Positions 1 to 9,571 of a stretch of DNA of 39,756 nt are shown here, piece by piece; position 1 is the first letter of the stretch; each line of letters starts with the position of its first letter. The position numbers and the translations under genes are program-made. The notes beneath the pieces are model-generated. The model did not search any database. It was not told where the DNA came from and worked only from the letters and a program-made list of their open reading frames with translations. Origin of the DNA: Salisapilia sapeloensis (taxonomy: Eukaryota > Oomycota > Peronosporomycetes > Peronosporales > Salisapiliaceae); the NCBI GenBank assembly GCA_023334545.1, contig JAADVB010000176.1, positions 1 through 39,756 of the forward strand, read 5' to 3'.

Positions 1-244
1 CTTGGATGAAGCCACAAGTGCTCTTGATTCGGAGAGTGAGAAGATCGTGCAGGAAGCGCTGGATAAGGTGGTGGCGCTGAAGCGGCGTACGACGATCATC
101 ATTGCACATCGATTGTCGACGATCCGCAAGGCAGACAAGATCTGTGTGGTGAGCGGTGGTAAGATCGCTGAAGAAGGCACGCATGGGGAGCTACTAAAGA
201 AGAACGGGATTTACGCGAGGCTGGTAGAAACAGCTACAAATTAG
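1..244 (+). CDS. ABCB-type ABC transporter, C-terminal end (partial)
   Basis: This is the last 80 residues of an ATP-binding domain; the gene starts before the window. The frame opens at base 2 with LDEATSALD, the end of the Walker B motif plus the D-loop. The H-loop [10 protein letters not shown] follows at about residues 32-41, and the reading ends at a TAG at 242-244. The combination of DEATSALD and AHRLSTI with a final GTHGELL segment is typical of the B/MDR subfamily and of the second ATP-binding domain of full-length exporters. In that family the domain hydrolyses ATP to drive export of lipids or drugs across a membrane. The substrate cannot be told from this fragment, and a half-transporter remains possible. 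Confidence 0.93.
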   Translation, partial: LDEATSALDSESEKIVQEALDKVVALKRRTTIIIAHRLSTIRKADKICVVSGGKIAEEGTHGELLKKNGIYARLVETATN

Positions 245-910
245 TCTTATGAAAGAGTGATATGCCTAGTTAATAGATTGACACTTAAATTGCCTATGCA
301 TTATGCGAGTTGGTCGAGAATACTTTGTGTCTTGGGTCTTACATGCTGAGTTGATAGCATTGATATGCTCCATTCCAAAGGTATTCATACATTAAACTCA
401 TTTACCGTCGAGAGCAGCGAGGGTTCCATTCAAGTTTCATCAATATGATGCAAATAAACACACTTGGAATAGTTACTAGTCAAATATGGTGAAGCTGGTA
501 GAGTACAAATTGTAAATTATCGACTCATTGTTGCTCCTGCCCATAAAAAAGAAAAGTTTTTGCTGAAGAGCTCAGCCTAAGGAACTAATCGATACTTCAC
601 TCGGAACATATCCGACAAAGCAGATCATTCCAAACAGTAAAAAGCATTTTAACGGTTTGTAAAGTACAGTGATATTCTCTGAATACTTTGCTAGCCAGAC
701 CAGAGCCGCGGCAACTCACACCATTCGGACCAAATTTCCACTTAAAGATACACCATGAGCACAAGACCAAGCAAATTTTATATTATTTGGAACGTGGCTA
801 TCTTAACACTAAGTACGCAAAGTATATTTTAAATCGCAGGTAAAGTCGGTAACGTGCCTGAAGATCACAATGTCGGTATGCAAGCTAAAATTACGACTTC
901 ATCCTATCTA
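245..910. other. Intergenic, convergent 3' regions
   Basis: This 666-bp AT-rich stretch lies between the 3' ends of the ABCB gene (plus strand) and the WD40/EF-hand gene (minus strand). I see no open frame with coding character, RNA gene or repeat. It probably holds the two 3' untranslated regions. Confidence 0.6.
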
Positions 911-3900
911 TCACTTCAATCCAAGTCTCCCAGAAGTATGTGTGTAGATAGATCGCATAAGTCCAGCAAATTCGTTAAAGTCGAGCTTTTTGTTTCCATC
1001 GGTGTCAAATTCTTCGTATAGTCGAAGGATGTCGTCCTTGGTAATCCCGCTAGCAGATACATTGCTACCCCGTCTCCTTGTCTTCCTATTTGCTATCACA
1101 CGTGCCATGACGTCATCGTCGTCAACTCTAAGTGCTTCCATGATCTCTTCAATGGACACTCCACCATCATTATCTTTGTCAAAGACATGAAATACATCCA
1201 TCAGCTCCTTTCGCAACTCCGGCGATAAGTCCTCCGAGTCGTTTTGACTTTGACCCTTACACCCATTCAAGTAAGACCGGACACTACCAAGCTTTGCTAA
1301 CTTGAGCATTTCGTCAATTTGGTACTTGTTTGCGTACTGAAAACACGTCTCTAGAAGTTCACGTAGGGATATGTCTCCATTTCCGTCTTTATCAATCGTT
1401 TGAAATACCGTTGTCATGTCCGAGTAGCCAAGCTGCTCAAAGTAATGTCGGTACTCTAGAAGCTCAGGCAGCGATATGCTACCGGAGAGATCCTCATCCA
1501 TCGACCAAAACAATCGCACGACGGACATGACTTCTCGGACACTGTAAGCCCCAAACGTATTTTTCATATCAAGGCTCTGCTTTGCCAACGCAGTTGCAGT
1601 TGCGGCTTGATTCTCCTCGAAGTTCATCGCGCCACTTTTGTCCGTCTTATTTGTTGATTTGTCTTTGGTAATTGTAGATAGAGCCGCTTCATCTTCGTGG
1701 CTAGACTGGAAAACAAACGACGTCTTTTTAAACACATTTCCGATGTTCGTATTGAGCTCCCTTCGTTTTTGCTGAAGATAGTCTTCCATTCTCCGTACCT
1801 TTTCTACGTTTTGATCCGCCTGGCGTTGTTTTTGCATCTGATGAATGTTTTGTAGTCGGCCTCCATCACGCATCGCACTCTCCATGCGTAGTTTTGTTGC
1901 CTCCAACCGAAGTCTTATCTGAGCTTCAGCATCCCCCTTTGCAGTGATCATATCAACTTCACCTTCTCCGTCGTTTTCTAAATCATCATCTTCTTCTTTT
2001 AATGTTTGCAGGAAGGCAGTTGAATTCACTGGGAAGTTGGTACTGTCAACATTTGTAATCGATCGTCGTTCCAGTGTATGATCCTCCTTTCTCTCTGCGT
2101 GTTCAGGCTTCTCTATAAAATCATTTGCCTGGCCGATGATTGAGTTGATCACCTCTAGCTTGGACATTGAAGAAGATTTATGTGAATGCAATTTCTTAGA
2201 GGATTCAGCACTATGATCAACTGTTCGGACTGTGTCCAAGCTCGCTTGCTTTCCTTTCATTTGATGTCGCTTCACCTCCTCAATAAAATGTAAGTCCAAG
2301 GAGCTCCGGCGGCGAGTTGGCAAGACTGTTTGACTCTTTACTGTTTTCATTGAAGATGCTGCACCGACATTATGATCCAAACGATCCAATTTCGGCCACT
2401 TTTTGTTCGTAGTTCTGGTATATTTAATCTCCGATGCCATGCCCGGAGCTGTATGTGGACGAAGTTGATATTCGTCCTCATTAAAATGCTGCTTTAAGAG
2501 CTCCGATGGGGCAAATAAACCAGCATCCCCATTTTTCGATCGGTCTTTGCGTCTGACGATGGATGTTTTCGGTCTCTGAACCTGTCGAAGATGAACATAC
2601 ATCCCCTCCGTCTTGCGACGGAAAAACTCTCGCATCTGGATGGTAGCCTCCGCTTTATCTCGCGAAAGTTTCGCTTCTTGTTTTATAAAAACAGATTGAC
2701 TAGTGGTTTTACTTTTCAGACCACTATAGTTCGGCGGTAGTTCAATACCTAACTCAGTTTCCATGTATTGCTTATTCATTCGAAAGTCTTTTGTGACCTC
2801 CATGAACTCTTGCTCTGCCGTATCACTCGTAGCCGGGCTAGATCGGTGTAATTGAGCGAGAGTGTTGGGACGTGTAGTATTAGTGCTGACGAGATGCTCG
2901 CCAACCTTTGGTTCTTCTGTATCTGCTGTATTTTCACTCTTCACAAGTTTATTGTCACTGCTACTCTGTTGAAAAGTACTCTTTTGGTTACCACACTTAT
3001 TTCCAACTATATTCTGTTGACGGGAATTTAGGTCTGCGATATGATCTAGCAAGAGCTTGCTCACACGTCTTGTATTAGATTGACATTTTCCACTGATGTG
3101 CACATCTATGAGAGTTTGTCGACGTTTAGACTCTCGCTCCTTTGGATCCAATTCAATGTTCCGTAGAATACTCTTGACGAGCTCATCACGTTCTTGAAAG
3201 CGCCGAGAGTCATCCTTACGAAAATGCCACTTTGACCTCGTAACATTCTCAGAATCAAAGAGTTTGCCTAGGCATTTGGATTTCCAATTCCAAATGTAGA
3301 CGCGTGTATCTAATGAACAGGTAATGAGAATATCGGGTTGTTTGGAAATCTCAAAACTAGTAATTTGGTCATCGTGAGCTTTCCAAATGTGGAGTAACGG
3401 TACTAAGGCTGCCTCTGGATCGTACGGAGTATTCACTTTTTCATTTCCAATTTCGTACCTTGAAGAGCTTTTCGGTTGGAAAAGTAAGGACAATGCACTC
3501 TTCGTGTCCGATTTTTTAACGCCGCTTTTCATGCTCAGGAAGGCTACAGCAGCCGAGACGGCTGCCTTTGAAGGTGATGGGATGGAAGCATTTGCGTTGT
3601 TGCTAGATTTTCTGTTCTGGTTTAGAGAATATTTGGCCGATGAAGAAGCAGTAGATCTGTTTCGGTCATCAAGTCGCGTACGTGCAAGACGCTTCAGGTC
3701 AGTCTGGGTAACCGGTAATCGACTAGTATCACCTAACTTTGGTTGATTACCATTCAATAGAAGCCGATTAGCCATCATCGGGCTCGCATTCTTTTGGTAG
3801 GCTAACTCTCTCGTATAATCTCGATTGAAGACCACATATGGGTTCTTCCCCGTTCTGCCATTTCCCCGCTTTGCTTCACTTGCTTTGATTAACTGATGGT

Positions 3901-6502
3901 GCTTTGCTAGGGGGGATATATCTCGGACTCGCACGACCCCATCTTCGTCCCCAGTAAAAAGTAGGTAGCGATCGTGCTGGTTGTCATAGATGACCTTTAA
4001 ACAGCTCACTCCACTATCTTCTTTCTTTCTTTTTTCATCCCTTTGTCGATGAAGTCGTCTTGAAAGAAACTTGGCTGCCTGCAAGGTCGGCTCAGTTATA
4101 AATGTACTACTCTCTTCATGAGCCTTATCCTTCAAGTCTAGGCCTGTCTTATTCGAAAAAGAGTATAATAGTAGCCCTGCAGATTCACAGTTCCTCGTTC
4201 GCATCGTGGAATAGAAATGCATGTCTCCATTCGCAGTCGCAACTAGAAGTATCGGAAATTCTTCCCAGAAAGAAACACTTGTGATCGAAGGTGCTCGTTT
4301 CTCCTTGTCAGTCGTGCGAGTAAAACTCGCACGAAGCGAAAGCATTTCAATATCCCAAAGAGAGATAAGCGTGTGATCTTCGCTGACAATTGCGACTAAC
4401 CCTGTTTGGCTATCGTAAGCACTTAATGCTATGCCACCTGGAATATGCGTCAGTCGACGAAGCACGGAGGACTGCTTTGTGCTTTCCAGACTGTCGACAC
4501 TGCGGTCATCGACGACAATAATTGAGCTCTGACCTGCATCTGTGGCGATGATAAGTTTGTTTTCGTAACAGTAATGCAGTCCGACAAGAGCGCAGCGTAA
4601 ATTTACCGTCTGACCTCTTCTATCTGAGGTTTCACCAAACCTTTCGTCACAGCACCGCATTTGGACAAAGTTGAGGCAATTATAGACTCCCATGCCTCCA
4701 TTTTCCGTTGCAACAATCAACTTTTTGCCCCATGTATCTGTCGTACTTAACCATACCTGATCCTCAGCATCTCGATTGTTTAAACGATTCACGCCGTTTT
4801 CATTCTTCTCTACAAGACTATCTGCTAGTTCTTTTCTTTCCTTCTCACTTGAGCGTGGGATACATTGTGGTGCCACATGCGTAAACTCATTCGTACACTT
4901 ACCAGTCTCACCGTCCCAAAGACTGCAGACTGAGCTGCATACAACAACAAATTTGTTTGCATTGCGATGGTAGAATGCATGAAGTGGAAGCTCTTCAAAT
5001 TGCTGCACACGGACATTCGTAAACGCGTACAAAGTACTTGTTCCATTTGTCGCTACCCATAGATCACGAGATTGCGGATACATAGAGACAAAAGTTGTCG
5101 GTTGGAAACGTGTGATCTTGTGGACAGGTTCAATCGTCTCGATTTGTACTGCGTAAGAAGCGCCACAACTCCTAGCACCTCTTCGCCCTTGAGAGCTTCC
5201 TCCGGTATTATTTGCTTCATACGACTCTCGCGAGATGTCCCACATCTTCACGACACCATCCATGTCGACAGTAATCGCTCGGTCTGTTTGAAATAACGTC
5301 AATTGAATACCTACGAGGGGAGCTCGATGACCCGATAGTCGGAGTACGAGTTGGCGAGAAGCTACATCCCACCCAAGTGCCTCGAACTCATAGCCGGCAC
5401 TGAGCAATAAATCGTGTCGTTTGGAATAAACTAGCTGTCTGACACCCCGAGTATGACCAACAAGAGCACCTCGAGACTGACAATTCGTCACATCCCAAAG
5501 CTGAATGACACCACGTATGTCACAACTAGCGATCATGCTCTGTTCAGGTACTTCGACAAGGTCCATGACCACTGTAGTGTGAGCTATAAGCTGCTTCCAT
5601 AGCACTTTATTCTCACGATCAATCAATTTCCAAACGTTAATGACATAGTCGTTACCAGCACTGAACAATAACTCAGCTTCATCACAGTAGCGAAGTAGAG
5701 ATTGTGCGACAGTCGTTGTTATCGTCAATGCATTAAGCGGCTCAAAGACCGTTTTTGTAGACAAGAGGTTGCTTCCTGGTAGTACTTTGCTAAGTATAGC
5801 TTCCTTCGAATTGTTCATGTCGTAGAAAGATATGGCAAAGTCTGTGGTACTCATGGCTAACCATTGGAATTTGGTAATGCAAACAGCATCGAGTATAAAT
5901 ATACCTTCATTCACGGAGGTCATTCCTTCCTGACTTTTATGTGTGGTATCTGGTAATGGCTGGATGCTGCTTGTATGGGCGGCAGGTTCCACTTCTGTAA
6001 CTGGAGGCTTCGTAAGTAGAGCAGAAACGGAGGCGAAATGAACTTCGTGAACTAGCTTTCCATCTTTTGAAAAAAGCTTTACTGTATGCGCTTGATTTTC
6101 AATCACAAGTAAGAGCTTGAACTGCGGTAGCCACTTGATTTTACTAGCAGGAATGCATCCTTTCGCTGTTTTGAATGCTCTCTTGTCATTTCGAATGTAT
6201 TTGTGCTTAAGTAATTGCATCTCCAATCTCGTTGCTGCCATACCAGCATCAACGCAAAACGACGTAAATTCATCAAACTCAAGCATACCGTCTCCATTGA
6301 TATCAATGTCTTCGAAGAGATCGACCACAGATGAAACATTCTTGTACTTTTCTTCCTTGGAAGTTGTTCGTGGCAAACCTTGCAGCACAATCTCGACAAA
6401 GTCTTGCAGAGGAAGTCCTGTGCCAAGTCTTTGTTCACGCTCACGAAATGCTTGGGCAATTGCGGAGAAGCCCGACCCTTTTAATCGCATCATGATGTCC
6501 AT
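911..6502 (-). CDS. Large WD40-repeat / EF-hand protein, probably ciliary
   Basis: An uninterrupted frame encodes 1863 residues from ATG 6502. The frame is open further upstream, but only from a TTG. An N-terminal EF-hand (DINGDGMLEFDEF, about residues 68-80) precedes roughly 1000 residues of WD40 repeats. These have recurrent W-D dipeptides such as IQLWDVTNC, VVKMWDISR, LISLWDIEM and VYIWNWKSK. A long charged, probably disordered and coiled-coil region follows. Four C-terminal EF-hand-like loops end the protein (MDEDLSGSIS, DKDGNGDIS, DKDNDGGVS, DTDGNKKLD). The arrangement resembles the WDR49/WDR64/WDY and EFCAB8 group, whose members are linked to axonemes. A calcium-responsive flagellar role is therefore inferred, and it fits the dynein genes elsewhere in the window. 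The exact orthologue is not established. Confidence 0.9.
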   Translation of the reverse strand: MDIMMRLKGSGFSAIAQAFREREQRLGTGLPLQDFVEIVLQGLPRTTSKEEKYKNVSSVVDLFEDIDINGDGMLEFDEFTSFCVDAGMAATRLEMQLLKHKYIRNDKRAFKTAKGCIPASKIKWLPQFKLLLVIENQAHTVKLFSKDGKLVHEVHFASVSALLTKPPVTEVEPAAHTSSIQPLPDTTHKSQEGMTSVNEGIFILDAVCITKFQWLAMSTTDFAISFYDMNNSKEAILSKVLPGSNLLSTKTVFEPLNALTITTTVAQSLLRYCDEAELLFSAGNDYVINVWKLIDRENKVLWKQLIAHTTVVMDLVEVPEQSMIASCDIRGVIQLWDVTNCQSRGALVGHTRGVRQLVYSKRHDLLLSAGYEFEALGWDVASRQLVLRLSGHRAPLVGIQLTLFQTDRAITVDMDGVVKMWDISRESYEANNTGGSSQGRRGARSCGASYAVQIETIEPVHKITRFQPTTFVSMYPQSRDLWVATNGTSTLYAFTNVRVQQFEELPLHAFYHRNANKFVVVCSSVCSLWDGETGKCTNEFTHVAPQCIPRSSEKERKELADSLVEKNENGVNRLNNRDAEDQVWLSTTDTWGKKLIVATENGGMGVYNCLNFVQMRCCDERFGETSDRRGQTVNLRCALVGLHYCYENKLIIATDAGQSSIIVVDDRSVDSLESTKQSSVLRRLTHIPGGIALSAYDSQTGLVAIVSEDHTLISLWDIEMLSLRASFTRTTDKEKRAPSITSVSFWEEFPILLVATANGDMHFYSTMRTRNCESAGLLLYSFSNKTGLDLKDKAHEESSTFITEPTLQAAKFLSRRLHRQRDEKRKKEDSGVSCLKVIYDNQHDRYLLFTGDEDGVVRVRDISPLAKHHQLIKASEAKRGNGRTGKNPYVVFNRDYTRELAYQKNASPMMANRLLLNGNQPKLGDTSRLPVTQTDLKRLARTRLDDRNRSTASSSAKYSLNQNRKSSNNANASIPSPSKAAVSAAVAFLSMKSGVKKSDTKSALSLLFQPKSSSRYEIGNEKVNTPYDPEAALVPLLHIWKAHDDQITSFEISKQPDILITCSLDTRVYIWNWKSKCLGKLFDSENVTRSKWHFRKDDSRRFQERDELVKSILRNIELDPKERESKRRQTLIDVHISGKCQSNTRRVSKLLLDHIADLNSRQQNIVGNKCGNQKSTFQQSSSDNKLVKSENTADTEEPKVGEHLVSTNTTRPNTLAQLHRSSPATSDTAEQEFMEVTKDFRMNKQYMETELGIELPPNYSGLKSKTTSQSVFIKQEAKLSRDKAEATIQMREFFRRKTEGMYVHLRQVQRPKTSIVRRKDRSKNGDAGLFAPSELLKQHFNEDEYQLRPHTAPGMASEIKYTRTTNKKWPKLDRLDHNVGAASSMKTVKSQTVLPTRRRSSLDLHFIEEVKRHQMKGKQASLDTVRTVDHSAESSKKLHSHKSSSMSKLEVINSIIGQANDFIEKPEHAERKEDHTLERRSITNVDSTNFPVNSTAFLQTLKEEDDDLENDGEGEVDMITAKGDAEAQIRLRLEATKLRMESAMRDGGRLQNIHQMQKQRQADQNVEKVRRMEDYLQQKRRELNTNIGNVFKKTSFVFQSSHEDEAALSTITKDKSTNKTDKSGAMNFEENQAATATALAKQSLDMKNTFGAYSVREVMSVVRLFWSMDEDLSGSISLPELLEYRHYFEQLGYSDMTTVFQTIDKDGNGDISLRELLETCFQYANKYQIDEMLKLAKLGSVRSYLNGCKGQSQNDSEDLSPELRKELMDVFHVFDKDNDGGVSIEEIMEALRVDDDDVMARVIANRKTRRRGSNVSASGITKDDILRLYEEFDTDGNKKLDFNEFAGLMRSIYTHTSGRLGLK

Positions 6503-6822
6503 AATCGCTACTGTATACTTGTACAAGTCGAAGTGGACGACAATGTAGTAACTTTTGAGAGCTCTAGACTTTTACGTGAATCAATTGCATACCTAGGTAA
6601 ACACTAAAGAACAAGGTGTAAAGGATGGCGAAACGTACTATCAGATGATGAAAAGTCGATGATGAAACTCTCCTCGGGCAAGAATAGCTAATTCCAGAGA
6701 CACCATTCCGCAGCGGAAAAGAAGGGTGCTAACCACAAGGAAATACCAATTCGATAGTAGACGCATAAATGATCGGAAGCACTAGAGTTCAATTGGAAAA
6801 GGAACTGGAAGCTAACCGACGT
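6503..6822. other. Intergenic between two minus-strand genes
   Basis: These 320 bp must contain the promoter of the WD40/EF-hand gene and the 3' end of the jelly-roll gene. I see no clear Inr element, repeat or additional ORF. Confidence 0.5.
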
Positions 6823-7400
6823 CTATTGATGTATTCGAGCTACCACAAGTCTAGCAAACGGCGTTCGATCTCCATAAATCCCTACTTGATTTGGCAAGCG
6901 TCGAACAACAAGGCGGTCTTCATTTAAAAGACGCAGATGGAGTTTCATCAAGTATCCTAATGGAATGTTGCCATTCCCACTCGACCTTTCACTCGTGCAT
7001 GTACCATCCACTTGATGCATCTGTACGTTTATTCGATTGCCATTCAGCTCCAGAAAGTATCGAGAAAAATCACTGTCGACAGGTTCCAATTGTATTTGAA
7101 GCAAGTACACTCCACTTTGGTACACGTCAATATGCTGGCCATCCTTCGCATCTATCAAGTCTTTTGCTGTCTGCACTATTGGCTTCCACATAAGCACCGT
7201 CGAGTTCAATGCTGGGTAGGACTTTAGCTCCAATCGTCCAGATAGCACTGGACATGGTTCTGGCTCTGGCATCGAAGTCCTTCGACCTATGGCACGACGG
7301 AAATTGTCCATTGGATGAAAAATTAGGAAATGAGAGTCCGCACCCACGCGTCGGAGGTACCTGGATACTCATCCTGAATTTTCATAACGTTTCCTTCCAT
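6823..7400 (-). CDS. Small C1q/TNF-like jelly-roll protein, two exons
   Basis: The downstream frame alone has no ATG near its start; its longest reading begins at GTG. Exon 1, 7400-7361, starts MEGNVMKIQDEYP. Removing a 74-bp intron (7360-7287, GTACCT...CATAG, with a pyrimidine/CTAAT tract) joins it in phase to exon 2, 7286-6823. The result is 167 residues. The C-terminal part has alternating strands such as SGVYLLQIQLEP, FLELNGNRINVQ and LRLLNEDRLVVRRL. These resemble the C1q/TNF-like jelly-roll pattern of a hydrophobic strand, an NG turn and an ED turn. No signal peptide is visible. The gene starts only 39 bp after the stop of the upstream PX-GOLD frame, so a fused transcript or longer fusion protein is an alternative. 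The fold call is moderate and the function unknown. Confidence 0.6.
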
Positions 7401-7439
7401 GGGGTACCAAACGCAACGGTGGAAGGAAATAAGCGTCGA

Positions 7440-9341
7440 CTAGTCCTGAGCAGACTCTCCAGCCGACTGTTCACTCGATGTACCGGACACCTTGACTGCA
7501 GCTAGTTGTCGTTGCAAATCACGTTGTAGCATGCGTGCCTCTTGTGCGTCATGGACGAGCGACGCTAGATTCACTTGCGAGTACGGTTGCAGTCGTTTTA
7601 CTTCACGCACGAGAACCGTCTTTTGTGCACGTAGTTTATCGACTGTAGCTTGCACCTCTTCCATCTTCGTCTTATACTCTTGTACTTGTGCTTCTAAACT
7701 GTCTTTTTCTTGCTGGACATCAGATAGTTCAGACGTCAATTGTAAGTTACGTCCTTCGCTTTCAGAAACTTCAATCGATTTCCAGAGACATTGCTCTTGG
7801 AAACTAGCACATAAGTCTAATAGACGCGTCCGCTCTTCTTCAGTATATGGTACTTGGTCGGTACTAGTACCCACGGGGTCTTCTTGTTTGGTTGTGTGAT
7901 CTTCTGACGATGGAGGAGACATTGGCGTCGTGTTCTTCAGATCAAATTGGAGACTGTTGATCGTCTCCAAGTTCGCTTTGTAGATCTCATCGGAGATTTC
8001 TAATTTCGTACGAGCATCCTGTAACTCTCGCTTGACTTGGTCCAGTTCTAGCTGCAAAGATGCAGCTTTTGCTTCCATTTCCTCGGCTTTATGTTTATAT
8101 TCTTCCGTCTCGATGGCGTCATTAGGTACTGAGTGAGTAGGGACATTTGGTTGGTCTGATATGGATGGTTCTATCGGATCTAAGTCGATACTATCATCAG
8201 TATCGTCTTCTACCACTTCTGTGATACATGTCCTATCTGACATTTCCAACCATTGCTCTAGCCACGTGCTGCAAGTCTTTCTAAAAGCATCTTGAAAAGC
8301 CTGAACAGCAAGATGCGCTGCTTGAGACGTATCCATATCATCATGCCATTCGATCGGATTGACAATTGGGTATGGAATGAAAATGATCTGTGTCGTGAGC
8401 TTTACATCTTCTGAATGAATACCTTGTGTGTTCAGGTTTTCACATTGAAAAGTTATTCGCTGTTGATGTGGCTTGAGAATGGAGTGACCGATTGCTGAAT
8501 GGACTTCGTCAAAGGTATATCGTGTCGGATACACGAGTGTTTCATTCTCAAGAGTGTGGGCTGTAGGTGTCGAGTTTTGATAGGGGTCGTCTTCCCTCTC
8601 ATCACCTTCACTTAAAGTTGTAAAAACAACGTCTGTAGCAGTTGATTCTAAGCGCCAAAGAAGGATGTTGGACATTCCAGCATCGATGGTTTTGCAGGGA
8701 ACGTCGATCGAATGGGTAGTCATACAGCCTGGAGCAACCTTTAGAATAGCTGTATCACTTGTAGATAGCTTCCTGGATTCGCTTTCTATGTCTGGAGACG
8801 ATGCGAGGCTAGCTGTTATAGCATCTACGTACAGAATCGATTTGTTCGCTTTGTCTTTATCATCTTGTGGAATCGCTGCAATGGTAGCCGTGGGCATACA
8901 AAACATACGAAGTGCGTATGAGGATTCTCGTACGTCGCTATTGTCCAAAAGCTCGCGCAAGTAGTTTTCTAGCATGAACGCGATGCGCTCATCTTCTAAT
9001 GCTTCGAGTTTTTCGGCATTGTAAACGCTACTACTGAGCTCCAAACTCTCACTATGGCGTCGATGCTGAGATTTCGTTCGTTCTACTATTTTCTGAAGCG
9101 AAGGCGATCTGACAGGATGCTCTTCCGAACGGATATCTGCATCTAGCTGTAGAAATTCAGACAAGGAGCGATCTAATTGCCGAAATCTCGGTGATTTCGC
9201 ATCCTCAGAAGCTTTCGAAGAGCTATCACATGACGGTATCCAGTCTATTATCACTTGAAACCTTGGTTCTGTCGCAATAGACCATTGAGATCGGCCCGGA
9301 GGCCGCACGAAGAGCTCCCATCGATTCGTCTCCATTAGCAT
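7440..9341 (-). CDS. PX-GOLD domain coiled-coil protein
   Basis: The frame encodes 633 residues from ATG 9341; an in-frame TTG lies 12 bp upstream. Residues about 10-150 look like a PX phosphoinositide-binding domain. It has a SLSEFLQLDADI segment with a long insertion and a helical end (ENYLRELLDNSDVRESS). Residues about 200-330 fit a GOLD-type beta sandwich, with ILLWRLESTATDVVF, VYPTRYTFDEV and QQRITFQCENLN ending in an IIFIP strand. From about 420 to 630 the protein is coiled coil, rich in E, Q, K and L. PX and GOLD domains are found in endosomal and Golgi trafficking proteins, so a membrane-traffic adaptor is the likely role. The PX domain lacks an obvious RRYSEF core, so lipid binding is uncertain. 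It could continue into the next gene by splicing. Confidence 0.82.
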   Translation of the reverse strand: MLMETNRWELFVRPPGRSQWSIATEPRFQVIIDWIPSCDSSSKASEDAKSPRFRQLDRSLSEFLQLDADIRSEEHPVRSPSLQKIVERTKSQHRRHSESLELSSSVYNAEKLEALEDERIAFMLENYLRELLDNSDVRESSYALRMFCMPTATIAAIPQDDKDKANKSILYVDAITASLASSPDIESESRKLSTSDTAILKVAPGCMTTHSIDVPCKTIDAGMSNILLWRLESTATDVVFTTLSEGDEREDDPYQNSTPTAHTLENETLVYPTRYTFDEVHSAIGHSILKPHQQRITFQCENLNTQGIHSEDVKLTTQIIFIPYPIVNPIEWHDDMDTSQAAHLAVQAFQDAFRKTCSTWLEQWLEMSDRTCITEVVEDDTDDSIDLDPIEPSISDQPNVPTHSVPNDAIETEEYKHKAEEMEAKAASLQLELDQVKRELQDARTKLEISDEIYKANLETINSLQFDLKNTTPMSPPSSEDHTTKQEDPVGTSTDQVPYTEEERTRLLDLCASFQEQCLWKSIEVSESEGRNLQLTSELSDVQQEKDSLEAQVQEYKTKMEEVQATVDKLRAQKTVLVREVKRLQPYSQVNLASLVHDAQEARMLQRDLQRQLAAVKVSGTSSEQSAGESAQD

Positions 9342-9571
9342 TTTGATTGTCAATTAAGAGGTGAATTTTAATAATATTACTAAATACACTCTATATTTTA
9401 TTCCCCAAAATTCATTCAAATGGATACGCTAAACCTACACCTTTAGTCAATAAGTCGAAACGGACTCGAAGAGCTCCTTGACCAGCTTCTCGTCTATCAC
9501 GACTAACAGCTCTCCTTGTAATCATTAAACCTAGAGAATACAGCGAGGGTACTTGCGCTGGGCTAGAAAAT
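9342..9571. promoter_or_regulatory. Divergent promoter region
   Basis: This 230-bp gap separates the start codons of the PX-GOLD gene (minus) and the LtaS-like gene (plus), so it must carry both promoters. The half next to the PX gene is AT-rich. No motif is good enough to name. Confidence 0.5.
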
